64,000 nt of DNA, taken from CAZCQP01 sp964500895 (GTDB lineage: Bacteria > Bacillota > Clostridia > Lachnospirales > JAISER01). The stretch spans positions 62,001 to 126,000 of the forward strand of contig CAZCQP010000001.1 of NCBI GenBank assembly GCA_964500895.1, read 5' to 3'. Under the pieces are notes generated by a model. That model saw only the letters and a program-made list of their open reading frames with translations, was not told the DNA's origin and made no database searches. Below, piece after piece: positions 17,664 through 25,630 of the stretch. How positions within the stretch are numbered: position 1 is the first letter of the stretch; every line of letters starts with the position of its first letter. The translations under genes were made by a program, and so were the position numbers.

Positions 17664-17699
17664 AAAAAATCTCTCTTCTTAAATGTTGAGAGATTTTTT
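17664..17699 (+). terminator. Terminator after the cyclophilin gene
   Basis: 12-bp stem (17664-17675 with 17688-17699), A-rich on the left and ending in six T. Confidence 0.85.
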
Positions 17700-17714
17700 G
17701 TAAGGAGGTAAGGT

Positions 17715-19127
17715 GTGAAGAAGAAGATGCTTTGGGTCATGCTCATCCTCGTAGGGTTACCCATTTTGGTGTCTATTTGGTGCCATTTCACTGTTTCCCC
17801 CAAAGGCGTATCTTTTGAAAGCAGCGCCTTTCATCCCGCTTCCGTTGCGTTTGTGTATGACTTAACATACACAAAAGATGGTGAGACGGTTTATGAACAA
17901 AACATATTCAATGCGGCGCTTCAACTCATTGATGAAGCCCAGGAGTTTGTGCTGTTGGATTTATTTTTGTTTAATGACGATTACACAAAAAAAGATGCCC
18001 CTGCATTTGAAAATGTATGCGAACAGCTCACACAAGCCCTTATTGCAAAAAAGCAGGCCAACCCAGAGATGGATGTTACCGTCATTACTGATGAAATTAA
18101 CACCTTTTACGGCGCATACGATTCACCCTGGCTCACCCAATTGGAAGAAGCGGGGGTGCAAGTCATCATCACCAACCCCTTGAAAATACGGGACTCCAAC
18201 CCTGCTTATGCCGGTGTTTGGCGCACCTATCTGCGCTGGCTGGGCAACAGCCAAAAAGGATGGCTGCCCAATGCGTTCAGTGCGGATGCGCCAAAAGTAA
18301 CGGTGCGCAGCTATTTACGGCTACTGAACTTTAAAGCCAACCATCGTAAAGTGTTAATGAACGAAAAGACCGGGCTGGTTACCTCTTCCAACATTGGCCA
18401 CGATGCCAGCTCCCTCCATTCTAATGTAGGTTTTCTTGTTCAAGGCAGTGTTTTGGCAGATTTGTACAACACAGAGCAAGTGGTTGCAACAGCCTCTGGT
18501 TCGCCTTTGCCCCAACGGCAATTTCAAGAGGGCAAAGAGGATGTGCAGGCCAAAGTCATCACTGAAAAAGCCATCCAGCACAATCTGGTGCAATTGTTAA
18601 ATGATGCCGGGCCAACGGAACAGATTCAAATGGCGGTGTTTTATTTGGCAGACCGAAAGGTGGTCACTGCACTTAAAAACGCTGCCCAGCGGGGTGCAAA
18701 AGTTTCGATTATTCTGGATGCCAACAAAGATGCCTTTGGGTTAGAGAAAAACGGGGTACCCAATCGCCCGGTGGCTAAAGAGCTTGTAGAAGCTTCGGAA
18801 AATATCGAATTGCGCTGGTACCATACACAAGGGGAACAATTCCACACAAAGTTCATGAAAATAACCGGCCCGGAGGAAAGCACCATCATTGGGGGTTCTG
18901 CCAACTACACCCGGCGCAACATTGGGGGATATAATTTTGAATCGAACCTGATGCTGGTAGCCCCTAACAGCCACCCCTTAGCCACAGAAGTAGACGGCTA
19001 TTTTAACAGGCTTTGGCTGAATGAAACCGGCAGCTACACCCTGGACTATGATGCTTTTGAAGATTTAACCCGTTATAAAACACTGATGTACCGCTTTCAA
19101 GAAATGACGGGGTTATGCACATTTTAA
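17715..19127 (+). CDS. Phospholipase D-family protein, membrane anchored
   Basis: PLD-superfamily protein of 470 aa with one N-terminal membrane helix (about 4-24, no cleavage site seen). Two HKD-like motifs are present: NHRKVLMNE...SSNIGHDAS near residue 209 and FHTKFMKIT...GGSANYTRRNIGG near 376. In both, the Asp of HxKxxxxD is replaced (Glu in the first, Thr in the second) while His, Lys and the GS/SN signature remain. Cardiolipin-synthase-like or other phosphodiester chemistry at the membrane is possible; the substrate is unknown. The GTG start follows AAGGAGG and lies directly after the cyclophilin terminator. Confidence 0.85.
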   Translation: MKKKMLWVMLILVGLPILVSIWCHFTVSPKGVSFESSAFHPASVAFVYDLTYTKDGETVYEQNIFNAALQLIDEAQEFVLLDLFLFNDDYTKKDAPAFENVCEQLTQALIAKKQANPEMDVTVITDEINTFYGAYDSPWLTQLEEAGVQVIITNPLKIRDSNPAYAGVWRTYLRWLGNSQKGWLPNAFSADAPKVTVRSYLRLLNFKANHRKVLMNEKTGLVTSSNIGHDASSLHSNVGFLVQGSVLADLYNTEQVVATASGSPLPQRQFQEGKEDVQAKVITEKAIQHNLVQLLNDAGPTEQIQMAVFYLADRKVVTALKNAAQRGAKVSIILDANKDAFGLEKNGVPNRPVAKELVEASENIELRWYHTQGEQFHTKFMKITGPEESTIIGGSANYTRRNIGGYNFESNLMLVAPNSHPLATEVDGYFNRLWLNETGSYTLDYDAFEDLTRYKTLMYRFQEMTGLCTF

Positions 19128-19133
19128 TTACGA

Positions 19134-19285
19134 AAAACCTCGGGGCTTTGCCCCGAACCCTAACCGCTTTTTGAAAAAAGCGGTGCAAAAACTTCATGAA
19201 AATGCCGCTTAGCGGCATTTTAGGCAAAAGCTTTTTGAAAGGTTTGGGAAACTTTTTCTCGAAAAAGTTTCCCAAGGTCTTTTGT
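19134..19285 (-). repeat. Dispersed four-hairpin repeat, copy 1
   Basis: Intergenic element of about 150 bp, matched in opposite orientation by 44053-44208. In the minus reading it contains: a GGGAAACTTTTT/AAAAAGTTTCCC hairpin, a GCCGCTAAGCGGC hairpin, an ACCGCTTTTT/AAAAAGCGGT hairpin and a CGGGGCAAAGCCCCG hairpin. It lies between two converging genes. I do not recognise a named family. Confidence 0.85.
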
Positions 19286-19295
19286 CAACAAATTG

Positions 19296-19329
19296 AAGCG
19301 CCGGGTTGTGTTTAACACTCCGGCGCTTT
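19296..19329. terminator. Terminator between converging genes
   Basis: 9-bp stem AAGCGCCGG/CCGGCGCTT (19296-19304 and 19320-19328) with a smaller hairpin in its loop. A/T-rich flanks suit termination, mainly of the minus-strand gene ending at 19336. Confidence 0.7.
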
Positions 19330-19335
19330 CCAACT

Positions 19336-20772
19336 TTATTCCATTTCCTGTTTGGCTTGTTCAATTAACTGTTGCACAGCTTTTGCAACAGCCGGGTCTT
19401 CTTCCGCAACCTGGTCCTTTTCAATCAGGCGCAATGCTTCTGCATTGGCTTTTTCCTCCAAAGATTTTTCACCGGAAGCCACCCAGTCTGCCCAAACACT
19501 GTCAAAGCCCACTTGGGTTGTAAAAATTTCTCCAGCTTGCAAATATTCCACCGTGTGGGGCTGTTCCAAAAAGCTTTCGTGCCCTTCAACCACGGCTTCT
19601 ATGGCTTCAAAACCAAGCACATCGTCGGTGACCTCAATGGCCCGTTGCGCTTTTTTAATCATGTTTAGCATTTCGTTGTCGATAACCAGCTGCCCCAAGG
19701 AAGCGCACATCACACTGCCCAAGCTGCCGTAGCCGGTAATCATGGTGGCCCCGGCCAAAGCGGGCAACAAAGCATTAAGCATTTTCTCATAGCCGGTTTG
19801 TTCGTCCATGGTGCAGCTGGTGCAAGCCAGGCCGTATACGTCGGACATAAACCCGCAGTGGGTGGCCAGTTGGACGGCAATGGCGCTGGAAATGCCCGTT
19901 TCCGGCAAGCCTAAAATACTTTGGCCTGTTTTCATGTTGGCAAAGAAGGTACGTGCCCCGTAAAAAAGCACTGTTTTAGGGTTAATGAGGTACGCCAGCA
20001 CTGCGAAAGATAAAATTTCTGCATGGGCCTGGGCCACACAGCCCGCCACAGTAACCGGGGCAGTTAATCCCCCCATAGGCGCAGACAGTATGCTCACTGG
20101 AATGCCAGCTTGAACAATGATTTGCAGTGTGTCTGTAATTTCTTTGGGCAAAAACAAAGGAGATTCTGGAGAAATGCCCACTAAACCGATGGGATTTTCC
20201 GCCAGTTGAGGGCCGCCGTAAATTTGAAACAATTCTGCTATGTATTTGGCGTTGATGGCGGTGGATATGCCGGGGCCATAGATGGGTTTCTTGGAATAAC
20301 GCAACATGGTAACAGCCTGCATAAACTGGCTAATTGGGGAGGCTACATCACTGGGATACACCAATGCGCAGGGCAGATTCAGTGCATCTAAATGGTTCAT
20401 CACACGCACGCTGTCTACTAAGTCCGACAACAAACCATTTCGGCGTTGGCCGGTTTTAGGGTCTAAAACCCATGGCGCACCCCCGGTGCTGTGAGACATG
20501 GCTTGCCCGGCTTCCATAGACAGGGTGAGTTTTGCCCCTGTAGGAGAAGCCATGGTGACGGTTTTTTTGGCGTTCTTTACCGCTGCCTCAATAAGCTGGG
20601 GGCAATATTTCACCCGTTCACCTGTAACCACACACCCGTTCTTTTCAAGCAATGTACGCATTTCCGGGTCTTCAATACGCACACCAAACGTGGTAAGCAT
20701 TTTCACACCGGCTTGGTGAAGTTTCTCCAGTTTTTGCACTTCCATAGGTATTAACGATGCACTTGCTGCCAT
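19336..20772 (-). CDS. MttB-family methyltransferase, non-pyrrolysine
   Basis: Second MttB-superfamily protein, 478 aa, closer to the family norm than the first: IPMEVQKLEKLHQAGVKMLTTFGVRIEDPE at the N-terminus, the HSTGGAPWVLDPKTGQRRNGLLSDLVDSVRVMNHLD segment, and a C-terminal ending in HTVEYLQAGEIFTTQVGF. No in-frame UAG, so pyrrolysine-free. It is expected to demethylate a quaternary amine (betaine-like) onto a corrinoid protein, but no MtbC-like corrinoid protein or RamA-type activase is in the window. It has its own promoter. Trailing helices (residues about 445-478) are Glu/Ala-rich. Confidence 0.88.
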   Translation of the reverse strand: MAASASLIPMEVQKLEKLHQAGVKMLTTFGVRIEDPEMRTLLEKNGCVVTGERVKYCPQLIEAAVKNAKKTVTMASPTGAKLTLSMEAGQAMSHSTGGAPWVLDPKTGQRRNGLLSDLVDSVRVMNHLDALNLPCALVYPSDVASPISQFMQAVTMLRYSKKPIYGPGISTAINAKYIAELFQIYGGPQLAENPIGLVGISPESPLFLPKEITDTLQIIVQAGIPVSILSAPMGGLTAPVTVAGCVAQAHAEILSFAVLAYLINPKTVLFYGARTFFANMKTGQSILGLPETGISSAIAVQLATHCGFMSDVYGLACTSCTMDEQTGYEKMLNALLPALAGATMITGYGSLGSVMCASLGQLVIDNEMLNMIKKAQRAIEVTDDVLGFEAIEAVVEGHESFLEQPHTVEYLQAGEIFTTQVGFDSVWADWVASGEKSLEEKANAEALRLIEKDQVAEEDPAVAKAVQQLIEQAKQEME

Positions 20773-20802
20773 CTTTCGTTCACTCCCCTGAAGTTTTTAA
20801 AC

Positions 20803-20831
20803 ATTATACTACAACGGTGTAGCGGTTTCAA
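20803..20831 (-). promoter_or_regulatory. Promoter of the second MttB-family gene
   Basis: Minus strand: -35 TTGAAA (20831-20826), 17-bp spacer, -10 TATAAT (20808-20803). Confidence 0.8.
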
Positions 20832-20837
20832 TGCGAC

Positions 20838-20875
20838 AAAAAAGCCGAAAATGATTGGTCATTTTCGGCTTTTTG
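20838..20875 (-). terminator. Terminator after the LysM-GH18-SLH gene
   Basis: 16-bp stem (20839-20854 with 20859-20874) around 4 bases, with a T run on the minus strand; 14 bases after that gene's stop. Confidence 0.92.
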
Positions 20876-20888
20876 TTAGGCTCAAATA

Positions 20889-23144
20889 TTAATTCGGCAT
20901 CATCGGCGGATCATTTTCAATAATCAGCGGTCTGTCTGGATTCATGTCGTATTCACATGTGTCTATAATATCCAGAATAAGCGCCATATCTGCCAATGTT
21001 ACATGGCCGCCAGGGTTAAAGGTTTTTCCCCGGCCCTCTACAATGCCAAAGTAGTACAGCTTGGATATGCAGTAATAAGCGGAATCCTTTTTAGAAATGT
21101 CTGTATAAGGCATGGTGTGGAAATCTATGGTTTCGGGAAGCACCAGCACTTTATCCAGCATTTCGCATAATTCTGCCCGTGTAATTGGGGCGTTGGGGTT
21201 AAACTTGCCGTTTTTGCCGCTAACAACCTTGCGCTTGTGCAGGGCGTTAATATGCCCTTTGCCAGGATGTTGGCCAATGTCGGAAAGGCTAATGCCATCG
21301 GTTTCCGGCTGTAAATTGGTCACTTCAGACAGAATAATGGCGGCATCTCCACGGGTAAGCACAGTGTTATCATTCATCTTATCGTTGCCTGTTTTGCCCA
21401 TAATATCTTTGAGCTTTAATTTCTTTTCTTTAGAAGCATTGCCCGGTTTTGGTTTGCCGTTTGGCAAAGACCCTGTGCTTGGTGTTGGTGCGGGTGTTGG
21501 AGTTGGTGCCAGGGTCGGTGCAGGGGTTGGTTCCGGTGCTGGTGTCGGGGTTGGTGCCGACGTTGGTGCAGGGGTCGGGGTTGGTGCTGATGTTGGGGTT
21601 GGTGTTGGTGCGGGTGTTGGAGCTGGTGTTGGTGTTGGTGTTGGTGTTGGTGTTGGTGTTGGTGTTGGTGTCGGTGCGGGTGTTGGTGCACCGTTCACCA
21701 CAGTGGTGTAAAACTCCCAAACAGCTTTATCTTCTTGCCCCAGTGCCCAGCTGCCCACGCCCTGTAAGCCGTATTTGTTAATAATCTCTAGCTTATGGCG
21801 CACAGCCGCTAAGTTGTCATACCAAATGTTGTAGTTGCCTTCCGATAAGATTCTGCCACCCCAGATTTTGGGTTTGGGATCTTCCGGCCTAATGGTCACA
21901 AACGCATTTGCAGATTGAGAAGCTTCATCATAGCGGGCGCTGGATGGATAGTTGGCCAGCAAATATTCTACGTCCTGTGCTGTAATGCCAATGCCCCCTA
22001 CGGCGTCTCCTTCTTTCCAGTAACGGCCGAAGAAAGGAATGCCCACCACCAGTTTGCTGGCAGGAACACCTTGGTTCAAGGCATATTTAATGGAATTTTC
22101 AAAGAAGGTGCTGCTGGATACTGGTCCTGCTGGGCCGCCCATATAGGATTCGTCATAGGCCATAATCATTAAATAGTCACTGTGTTTGGCCAGTGCGTTA
22201 TAATCATAAGAGCCATGCCAGCCTAAAGTCCAGCCTTTTGGATTGGCAGCCACTGCCACAGATACAATTTTGTTTGCAGGTAATTTTTCACGCAGCAACC
22301 GTGTAAAGTCTGTGTAAGCCGCTCTGTACGTTTCATTCACATTCTCAATGTCGATGTTAATGCCATCCAGATTGTGCTTTGCAATCATGTCGGCCACCTG
22401 GGTTGATAATGCTTCACGGTTATTTAGGGCAGTGTTGCCTAATGTTCTGTCCCAGTGGTTGCTGATAAAGGGAACCACTGCAATGCCTCTGGCGTGCATT
22501 TCGTTCACAAACGCCGGATCAATTTTATTGGACGTGGTTATAAGCAGAGAACCGTCCGGGTTGATGTCGAAATAATCCGGGTTAACTGTTTTTAAAGAAT
22601 TTTTAGATGTATCCAAAATTTTCAAATAGGACATGGTGGTGCCGCCGTATAAATAGGTCAAACTTTCTTTGCTTCCGGTTGCAGACATTGGTTGTGCACC
22701 GGTCACGTTGTTCCGCATGGTAGCAGGCTTTGTGGCCGGATTGTGTGTGTTGGCCGGTGCCTGTTTTTGGGTTGGCACCTGTGTGTTGGTCGGTGCTTGT
22801 GTGTTGGCTGGCGTTTTTGTGTTGGTCGGTGCTTGTGTGTTGGCTGGTGTTTTTGTGTTGGTCGGTGCCTGTGTGTTGGCTGGCGTTTTTGTGTTGGCCG
22901 CGTTTGTACCCTCTGGTGCTGCTTTGGTTTCGGGAATGTTAACGGTCTGGCCTACAAATAATTTACCTGCCTTCACCACCAGGGGGTTGGCCACTGCCAG
23001 TTCTTTTGGTGTTAATTCATGTTTTTCTGCAATGCCAAAGAAAGTATCCCCTGGCTGTACCACGTAATCCATGGCCAATGCATGAACACCAAAGGTACTG
23101 ATAGAGAGCCACAGGCTTAAGGCCGTAGCAACAAGTTTCTTCAT
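20889..23144 (-). CDS. Secreted LysM - GH18 - SLH cell-wall glycosidase
   Basis: Exported protein of 751 aa. The start at 23144 (AAGGGTGATAAA upstream) gives a clean signal peptide (about 1-24). Order: one LysM domain (about 27-72, YVVQPGDTFFGIAEKH), a Thr/Pro/Asn/Gln linker of 12-residue repeats (about 85-140), a GH18 domain (about 160-475) with the catalytic DGINIDIENV near residue 266, a long Pro-Thr/Ala linker (about 481-568), and two to three SLH modules to the end. GH18-LysM proteins of the YaaH/SleL type are spore or wall N-acetylglucosaminidases; SLH modules would tie this one to the vegetative S-layer or wall polymer. Substrate not proven. Confidence 0.9.
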   Translation of the reverse strand: MKKLVATALSLWLSISTFGVHALAMDYVVQPGDTFFGIAEKHELTPKELAVANPLVVKAGKLFVGQTVNIPETKAAPEGTNAANTKTPANTQAPTNTKTPANTQAPTNTKTPANTQAPTNTQVPTQKQAPANTHNPATKPATMRNNVTGAQPMSATGSKESLTYLYGGTTMSYLKILDTSKNSLKTVNPDYFDINPDGSLLITTSNKIDPAFVNEMHARGIAVVPFISNHWDRTLGNTALNNREALSTQVADMIAKHNLDGINIDIENVNETYRAAYTDFTRLLREKLPANKIVSVAVAANPKGWTLGWHGSYDYNALAKHSDYLMIMAYDESYMGGPAGPVSSSTFFENSIKYALNQGVPASKLVVGIPFFGRYWKEGDAVGGIGITAQDVEYLLANYPSSARYDEASQSANAFVTIRPEDPKPKIWGGRILSEGNYNIWYDNLAAVRHKLEIINKYGLQGVGSWALGQEDKAVWEFYTTVVNGAPTPAPTPTPTPTPTPTPTPTPAPTPAPTPTPTSAPTPTPAPTSAPTPTPAPEPTPAPTLAPTPTPAPTPSTGSLPNGKPKPGNASKEKKLKLKDIMGKTGNDKMNDNTVLTRGDAAIILSEVTNLQPETDGISLSDIGQHPGKGHINALHKRKVVSGKNGKFNPNAPITRAELCEMLDKVLVLPETIDFHTMPYTDISKKDSAYYCISKLYYFGIVEGRGKTFNPGGHVTLADMALILDIIDTCEYDMNPDRPLIIENDPPMMPN
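21471..21693. repeat. Low-complexity Pro-Thr/Ala linker repeat
   Basis: About 220 bp of GGTGTTGGTG-like short tandem repeats coding the second linker of the GH18 protein. Length changes here would alter linker length without breaking the frame when in units of 3. Confidence 0.85.
22745..22905. repeat. 36-bp tandem repeat coding a 12-aa Thr/Asn/Gln linker
   Basis: Roughly three to four imperfect copies of a 36-bp unit encoding TPANTQAPTNTK-type repeats between LysM and GH18. Confidence 0.85.
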
Positions 23145-23281
23145 TTTATCACCCTTTGTCATAATATTGGTGTTTATGCAATTTATTGTAGACATCCGAC
23201 CAAGGATTATGCAGGAAACCAAACGGTAAATGTTGGTGGATGGTTTTAAATGCTTATAGCATGAATGCCTTTATTAAAGAA

Positions 23282-23315
23282 GAAAACCCCCAATGACAAT
23301 TTTGCCTTGGAGGTT
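23282..23315 (-). terminator. Probable terminator after the 139-aa secreted protein
   Basis: AACCCCCAA/TTGGAGGTT stem with one mismatch, followed on the minus strand by a T-rich stretch. Confidence 0.55.
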
Positions 23316-23336
23316 CCCTTCTGTATAAACGATGCT

Positions 23337-23756
23337 TTAATTATTCAGATAATAGCAAGAGCCGCCCTGCCAACCCATGCCACGGCCGCCACAACCGCCG
23401 CCCATGCCACGGCCTGTGCCGTCACATAGTGCTTGATTGTCTTCAATGGCCTGAAGTATGGCGTCTGCTCTTTCCTGGGTGATGGTTCCTGCTTCTACCA
23501 ATGCATTCAAGTTATCTTTTTTAATGGCAAGCATTTCCGCCTGGAATGCCTCCAGCTGCCCGGCTTCTGCTGCCATTGTGCCATAGGTTTTCCCGGTGGA
23601 TGACCTTTCGGCTATAACGCTTTCAACGGTTCTGCCGGTAATGCCGGCCACTGCTTCTGCCGGCGTTTTGTAATCTGCTGCAAAAACCGTCAATGTGGTG
23701 ACACCGATAGCCAGCACCATTGCGCCTGCTGTCATTACCTTTTTGAAACTTGTCAT
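23337..23756 (-). CDS. Small secreted protein, DUF2680-like, Gly/Cys-rich tail
   Basis: Secreted protein of 139 aa. The ATG at 23756 sits 8 bases after GGAGG (a TTG two codons upstream is too close to it). The signal peptide (KKVMTAGAMVLAIGVTTLTVFAA) is nearly identical to that of the 94-aa neighbour. Residues about 30-110 form a helical region resembling DUF2680 proteins (TPAEAVAGITGRTVESVIAER, then AILQAIEDNQ), and the tail is Gly-rich with Cys (GRGMGGGCGGRGMGWQGGSC). Function unknown; metal or redox sensing at the surface is conceivable from the Cys/Gly tail. Its promoter carries the shared box at 23818-23837. Confidence 0.8.
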   Translation of the reverse strand: MTSFKKVMTAGAMVLAIGVTTLTVFAADYKTPAEAVAGITGRTVESVIAERSSTGKTYGTMAAEAGQLEAFQAEMLAIKKDNLNALVEAGTITQERADAILQAIEDNQALCDGTGRGMGGGCGGRGMGWQGGSCYYLNN

Positions 23757-23802
23757 TGTCAAAACCTCCTTATAATTTATGAAGCGGTTTGTTTGTTTCT
23801 AT

Positions 23803-23837
23803 AGCATACCCTACCCCTATGGCAAAACTGTGTTTTT
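23803..23837 (-). promoter_or_regulatory. Shared promoter box 1 (before the 139-aa protein)
   Basis: Plus-strand TATGGCAAAACTGTGTTTTT (23818-23837), nine bases from a -10 element TATGCT (minus strand, 23808-23803). Near-identical boxes occur at 24285-24304 and 26351-26370 with the same spacing. No good -35 hexamer, as expected for an activator-dependent promoter. Confidence 0.75.
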
Positions 23838-23890
23838 ATTTTTCTATTTTCGTGATGGTTTTGTGTAAAGTTCGTGCCCTTGTCACCTAT

Positions 23891-23925
23891 AAAAAAAGAC
23901 TGCCAATCCTTTTGGGACCGGCAGT
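23891..23925 (-). terminator. Terminator after the 94-aa protein
   Basis: Stem ACTGCC/GGCAGT (23899-23904 with 23920-23925) plus inner pairs, followed on the minus strand by seven T. Confidence 0.82.
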
Positions 23926-23944
23926 GTAAACGGGTGAGTTTTTT

Positions 23945-24229
23945 TTAGTTTGCTTGCGTTATATAGCAGGAACCGTCTCGGAGCATCATCCCACCCAAAC
24001 CTCTGCCACCGCCGTTGCAAGCACCTGCACCTGTTCCTGTTCCGTTACAAACACCGTTGTTGGGGCAAACACCATCATTCACACACACACCGTTGTTTAC
24101 ACAAGCCCCCGGGTTAGTGCCCCAGCCCGCATTCGCTGGTCTGGCCACAGCGGCAAAAACCGTAAGTGACGTTGCACCTAAAACAAGCGCCATAGCCCCT
24201 ACCGCAACAATCTTTTTCATACTGTTCAT
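23945..24229 (-). CDS. Small secreted Cys-repeat protein
   Basis: Secreted protein of 94 aa, not recognised. The signal peptide (MKKIVAVGAMALVLGATSLTVFAA) closely matches that of the neighbour at 23337. The mature part has six-residue repeats with Cys (CVNNGVCVNDGVCPNNGVC), a Gly/Thr stretch, and a C-terminus GRGLGGMMLRDGSCY that mirrors the GRGMGG...GSCY end of the neighbour. The repeated Cys spacing suggests disulfides or metal binding outside the cell. ATG 24229 has AGGAGG. It is just downstream of the histidine kinase and has its own promoter with the shared box and its own terminator. Confidence 0.8.
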   Translation of the reverse strand: MNSMKKIVAVGAMALVLGATSLTVFAAVARPANAGWGTNPGACVNNGVCVNDGVCPNNGVCNGTGTGAGACNGGGRGLGGMMLRDGSCYITQAN

Positions 24230-24269
24230 GAGATAAACCTCCTACTTCATTTATTTTTCAGTTGGCTGT

Positions 24270-24304
24270 AGTATACTTTTAAAATATGGCAAAAGTGTGT
24301 TTTT
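24270..24304 (-). promoter_or_regulatory. Shared promoter box 2 (before the 94-aa protein)
   Basis: Plus-strand TATGGCAAAAGTGTGTTTTT (24285-24304), 9 bases from -10 TATACT (minus strand, 24275-24270). 19 of 20 bases match box 1, and similarity continues into the A-rich flank. Confidence 0.75.
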
Positions 24305-24316
24305 CTTTTTCTAATT

Positions 24317-25630
24317 TTATGGCAGTTCAAAGTGAAAGGTTGCGCCTTGCCCACCTAAACTTTGGGCAGTTAGGCGTATGCCATGCCTTTCGGCAATTTG
24401 TTTTGCAATGGCAAGCCCTAAACCTGTGCCCACCTTGTTGTCCTCTGTGCGGGATTTATAAAAACGGTCGAAAATGAACGGCAAGTGTTCTGGTGCAATG
24501 CCTGGGCCCTCGTCCTTCACTGAAAGGCGGCTGCCAGAAAACGTAACAGAAACCACGCCCTTTTCCGGCGAAAACTTTATGGCATTGTCCAGCACAATTA
24601 AAAGCATTTGCCGAAGCCTGCCATAATCCCCGTACAACTGGCACCTGGGTTCATGTTTGCTCACTTGCAGGGCAACACCCTTCTTATTGGCAAGCTGCTC
24701 GGCGCTTCTCATAACATCTTCCAGCACGTCGCACATTGAAATGGCACTTTTTTCAATGACAAAATCCATGTTTTGCAAGCGGGATAAATCCAGCAAATCC
24801 CCCACCAACCGCTCCAAAAACTTTGCCTCTCCCAGCATTTGCATGTGGTAGTGGGCCACCTTTTCCGGGTCTGTCACCACCTTGTCTGTAAGGGCTTCCA
24901 AAGAGCCACGCAGCACCGTTACAGGTGTTTTAAGCTCGTGGGAAACATTGGCCACAAAATCCCGGCGTATTTTTTCAAGGCGCAGGGCATCGGCGGCTTC
25001 TTTCGCTGAAATGGGGTCTGTAAAACGCTTAGACAGCCAGATTGAAAGCAGAAACGAAACCACCAGGGCTAAGGTCATGCTAAGTAGCAGAATCATAATC
25101 CCCTGCCCCCACGCTGCGTTAATGCCGTGAACGGGAGAGTGCAGCAACACAACACCCAGCATGTTTCCCCCACTGTCCTTGATGGGAACACCTACCGTCA
25201 GCGTTAGTTCGGACAATAATTTGCTGAAATCTTCGCTAAACACCGTTTTGTCTGAAAGCACCTGGTTAATGATTTGCTCTGCATTCTCCGGCAAGTCTCC
25301 AGAGCTATAACTTCTGCTCATGGTGCTGTGCCCTCTGCACATGGTCATCACCCGGTTTTGTGCATCCACAATCCAAACATCTGCACCGGCAATGTCACCA
25401 ATGAAACGCACATAGGCCCCATAGCCCCCGTTCATATGGCCGTTTCCTACAGCATACTGGGAAAGTGTGCCTGCAATGGCGTTGGCACGGTCTTCCAACT
25501 GGGTTTTATGCAGGTTAACCGTGTGGCTCCTGAACAGCAGCACAAAAGCACAGCCAATGATAAGCGCAAAAATAAGCAGCGCCACAGCAAAGTAAAGGCT
25601 TAGCTTCCGGGCGATTTTGCTTTTAAGCAT
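24317..25630 (-). CDS. Sensor histidine kinase with almost no HAMP domain
   Basis: Membrane kinase of 437 aa. TM1 about 11-32, extracellular sensor about 33-175 (PAS/Cache-like: GADVWIVDAQNRVMTM, GNMLGVVLLHSPV), TM2 about 178-202, then the HisKA box DFVANVSHELKTPVTVLRG, N-box MLLIVLDNAIKFSPE, G1 DEGPGIAPEH, F-box FIFDRFYKS and G2 GTGLGLAIAKQIAERHG. Only about 20 residues lie between TM2 and the HisKA helix where a HAMP of about 50 residues is usual. The start overlaps the response-regulator gene by 8 bases. The signal is unknown; the neighbours suggest an envelope cue. Confidence 0.92.
   Translation of the reverse strand: MLKSKIARKLSLYFAVALLIFALIIGCAFVLLFRSHTVNLHKTQLEDRANAIAGTLSQYAVGNGHMNGGYGAYVRFIGDIAGADVWIVDAQNRVMTMCRGHSTMSRSYSSGDLPENAEQIINQVLSDKTVFSEDFSKLLSELTLTVGVPIKDSGGNMLGVVLLHSPVHGINAAWGQGIMILLLSMTLALVVSFLLSIWLSKRFTDPISAKEAADALRLEKIRRDFVANVSHELKTPVTVLRGSLEALTDKVVTDPEKVAHYHMQMLGEAKFLERLVGDLLDLSRLQNMDFVIEKSAISMCDVLEDVMRSAEQLANKKGVALQVSKHEPRCQLYGDYGRLRQMLLIVLDNAIKFSPEKGVVSVTFSGSRLSVKDEGPGIAPEHLPFIFDRFYKSRTEDNKVGTGLGLAIAKQIAERHGIRLTAQSLGGQGATFHFELP

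Noticed and set aside
4630..20772. Pyrrolysine-containing trimethylamine methyltransferases
   Set aside because: Both MttB-family frames are full length without an internal amber codon.
21416..21781. Open frames rich in His-Gln or Asn-Thr, and a plus-strand Val-rich frame
   Set aside because: They are other-frame readings of the Pro-Thr/Ala linker repeat of the GH18 protein.
22745..22905. CRISPR-like regular repeats
   Set aside because: Units are contiguous, in frame, without spacers, and code a linker; no cas genes.
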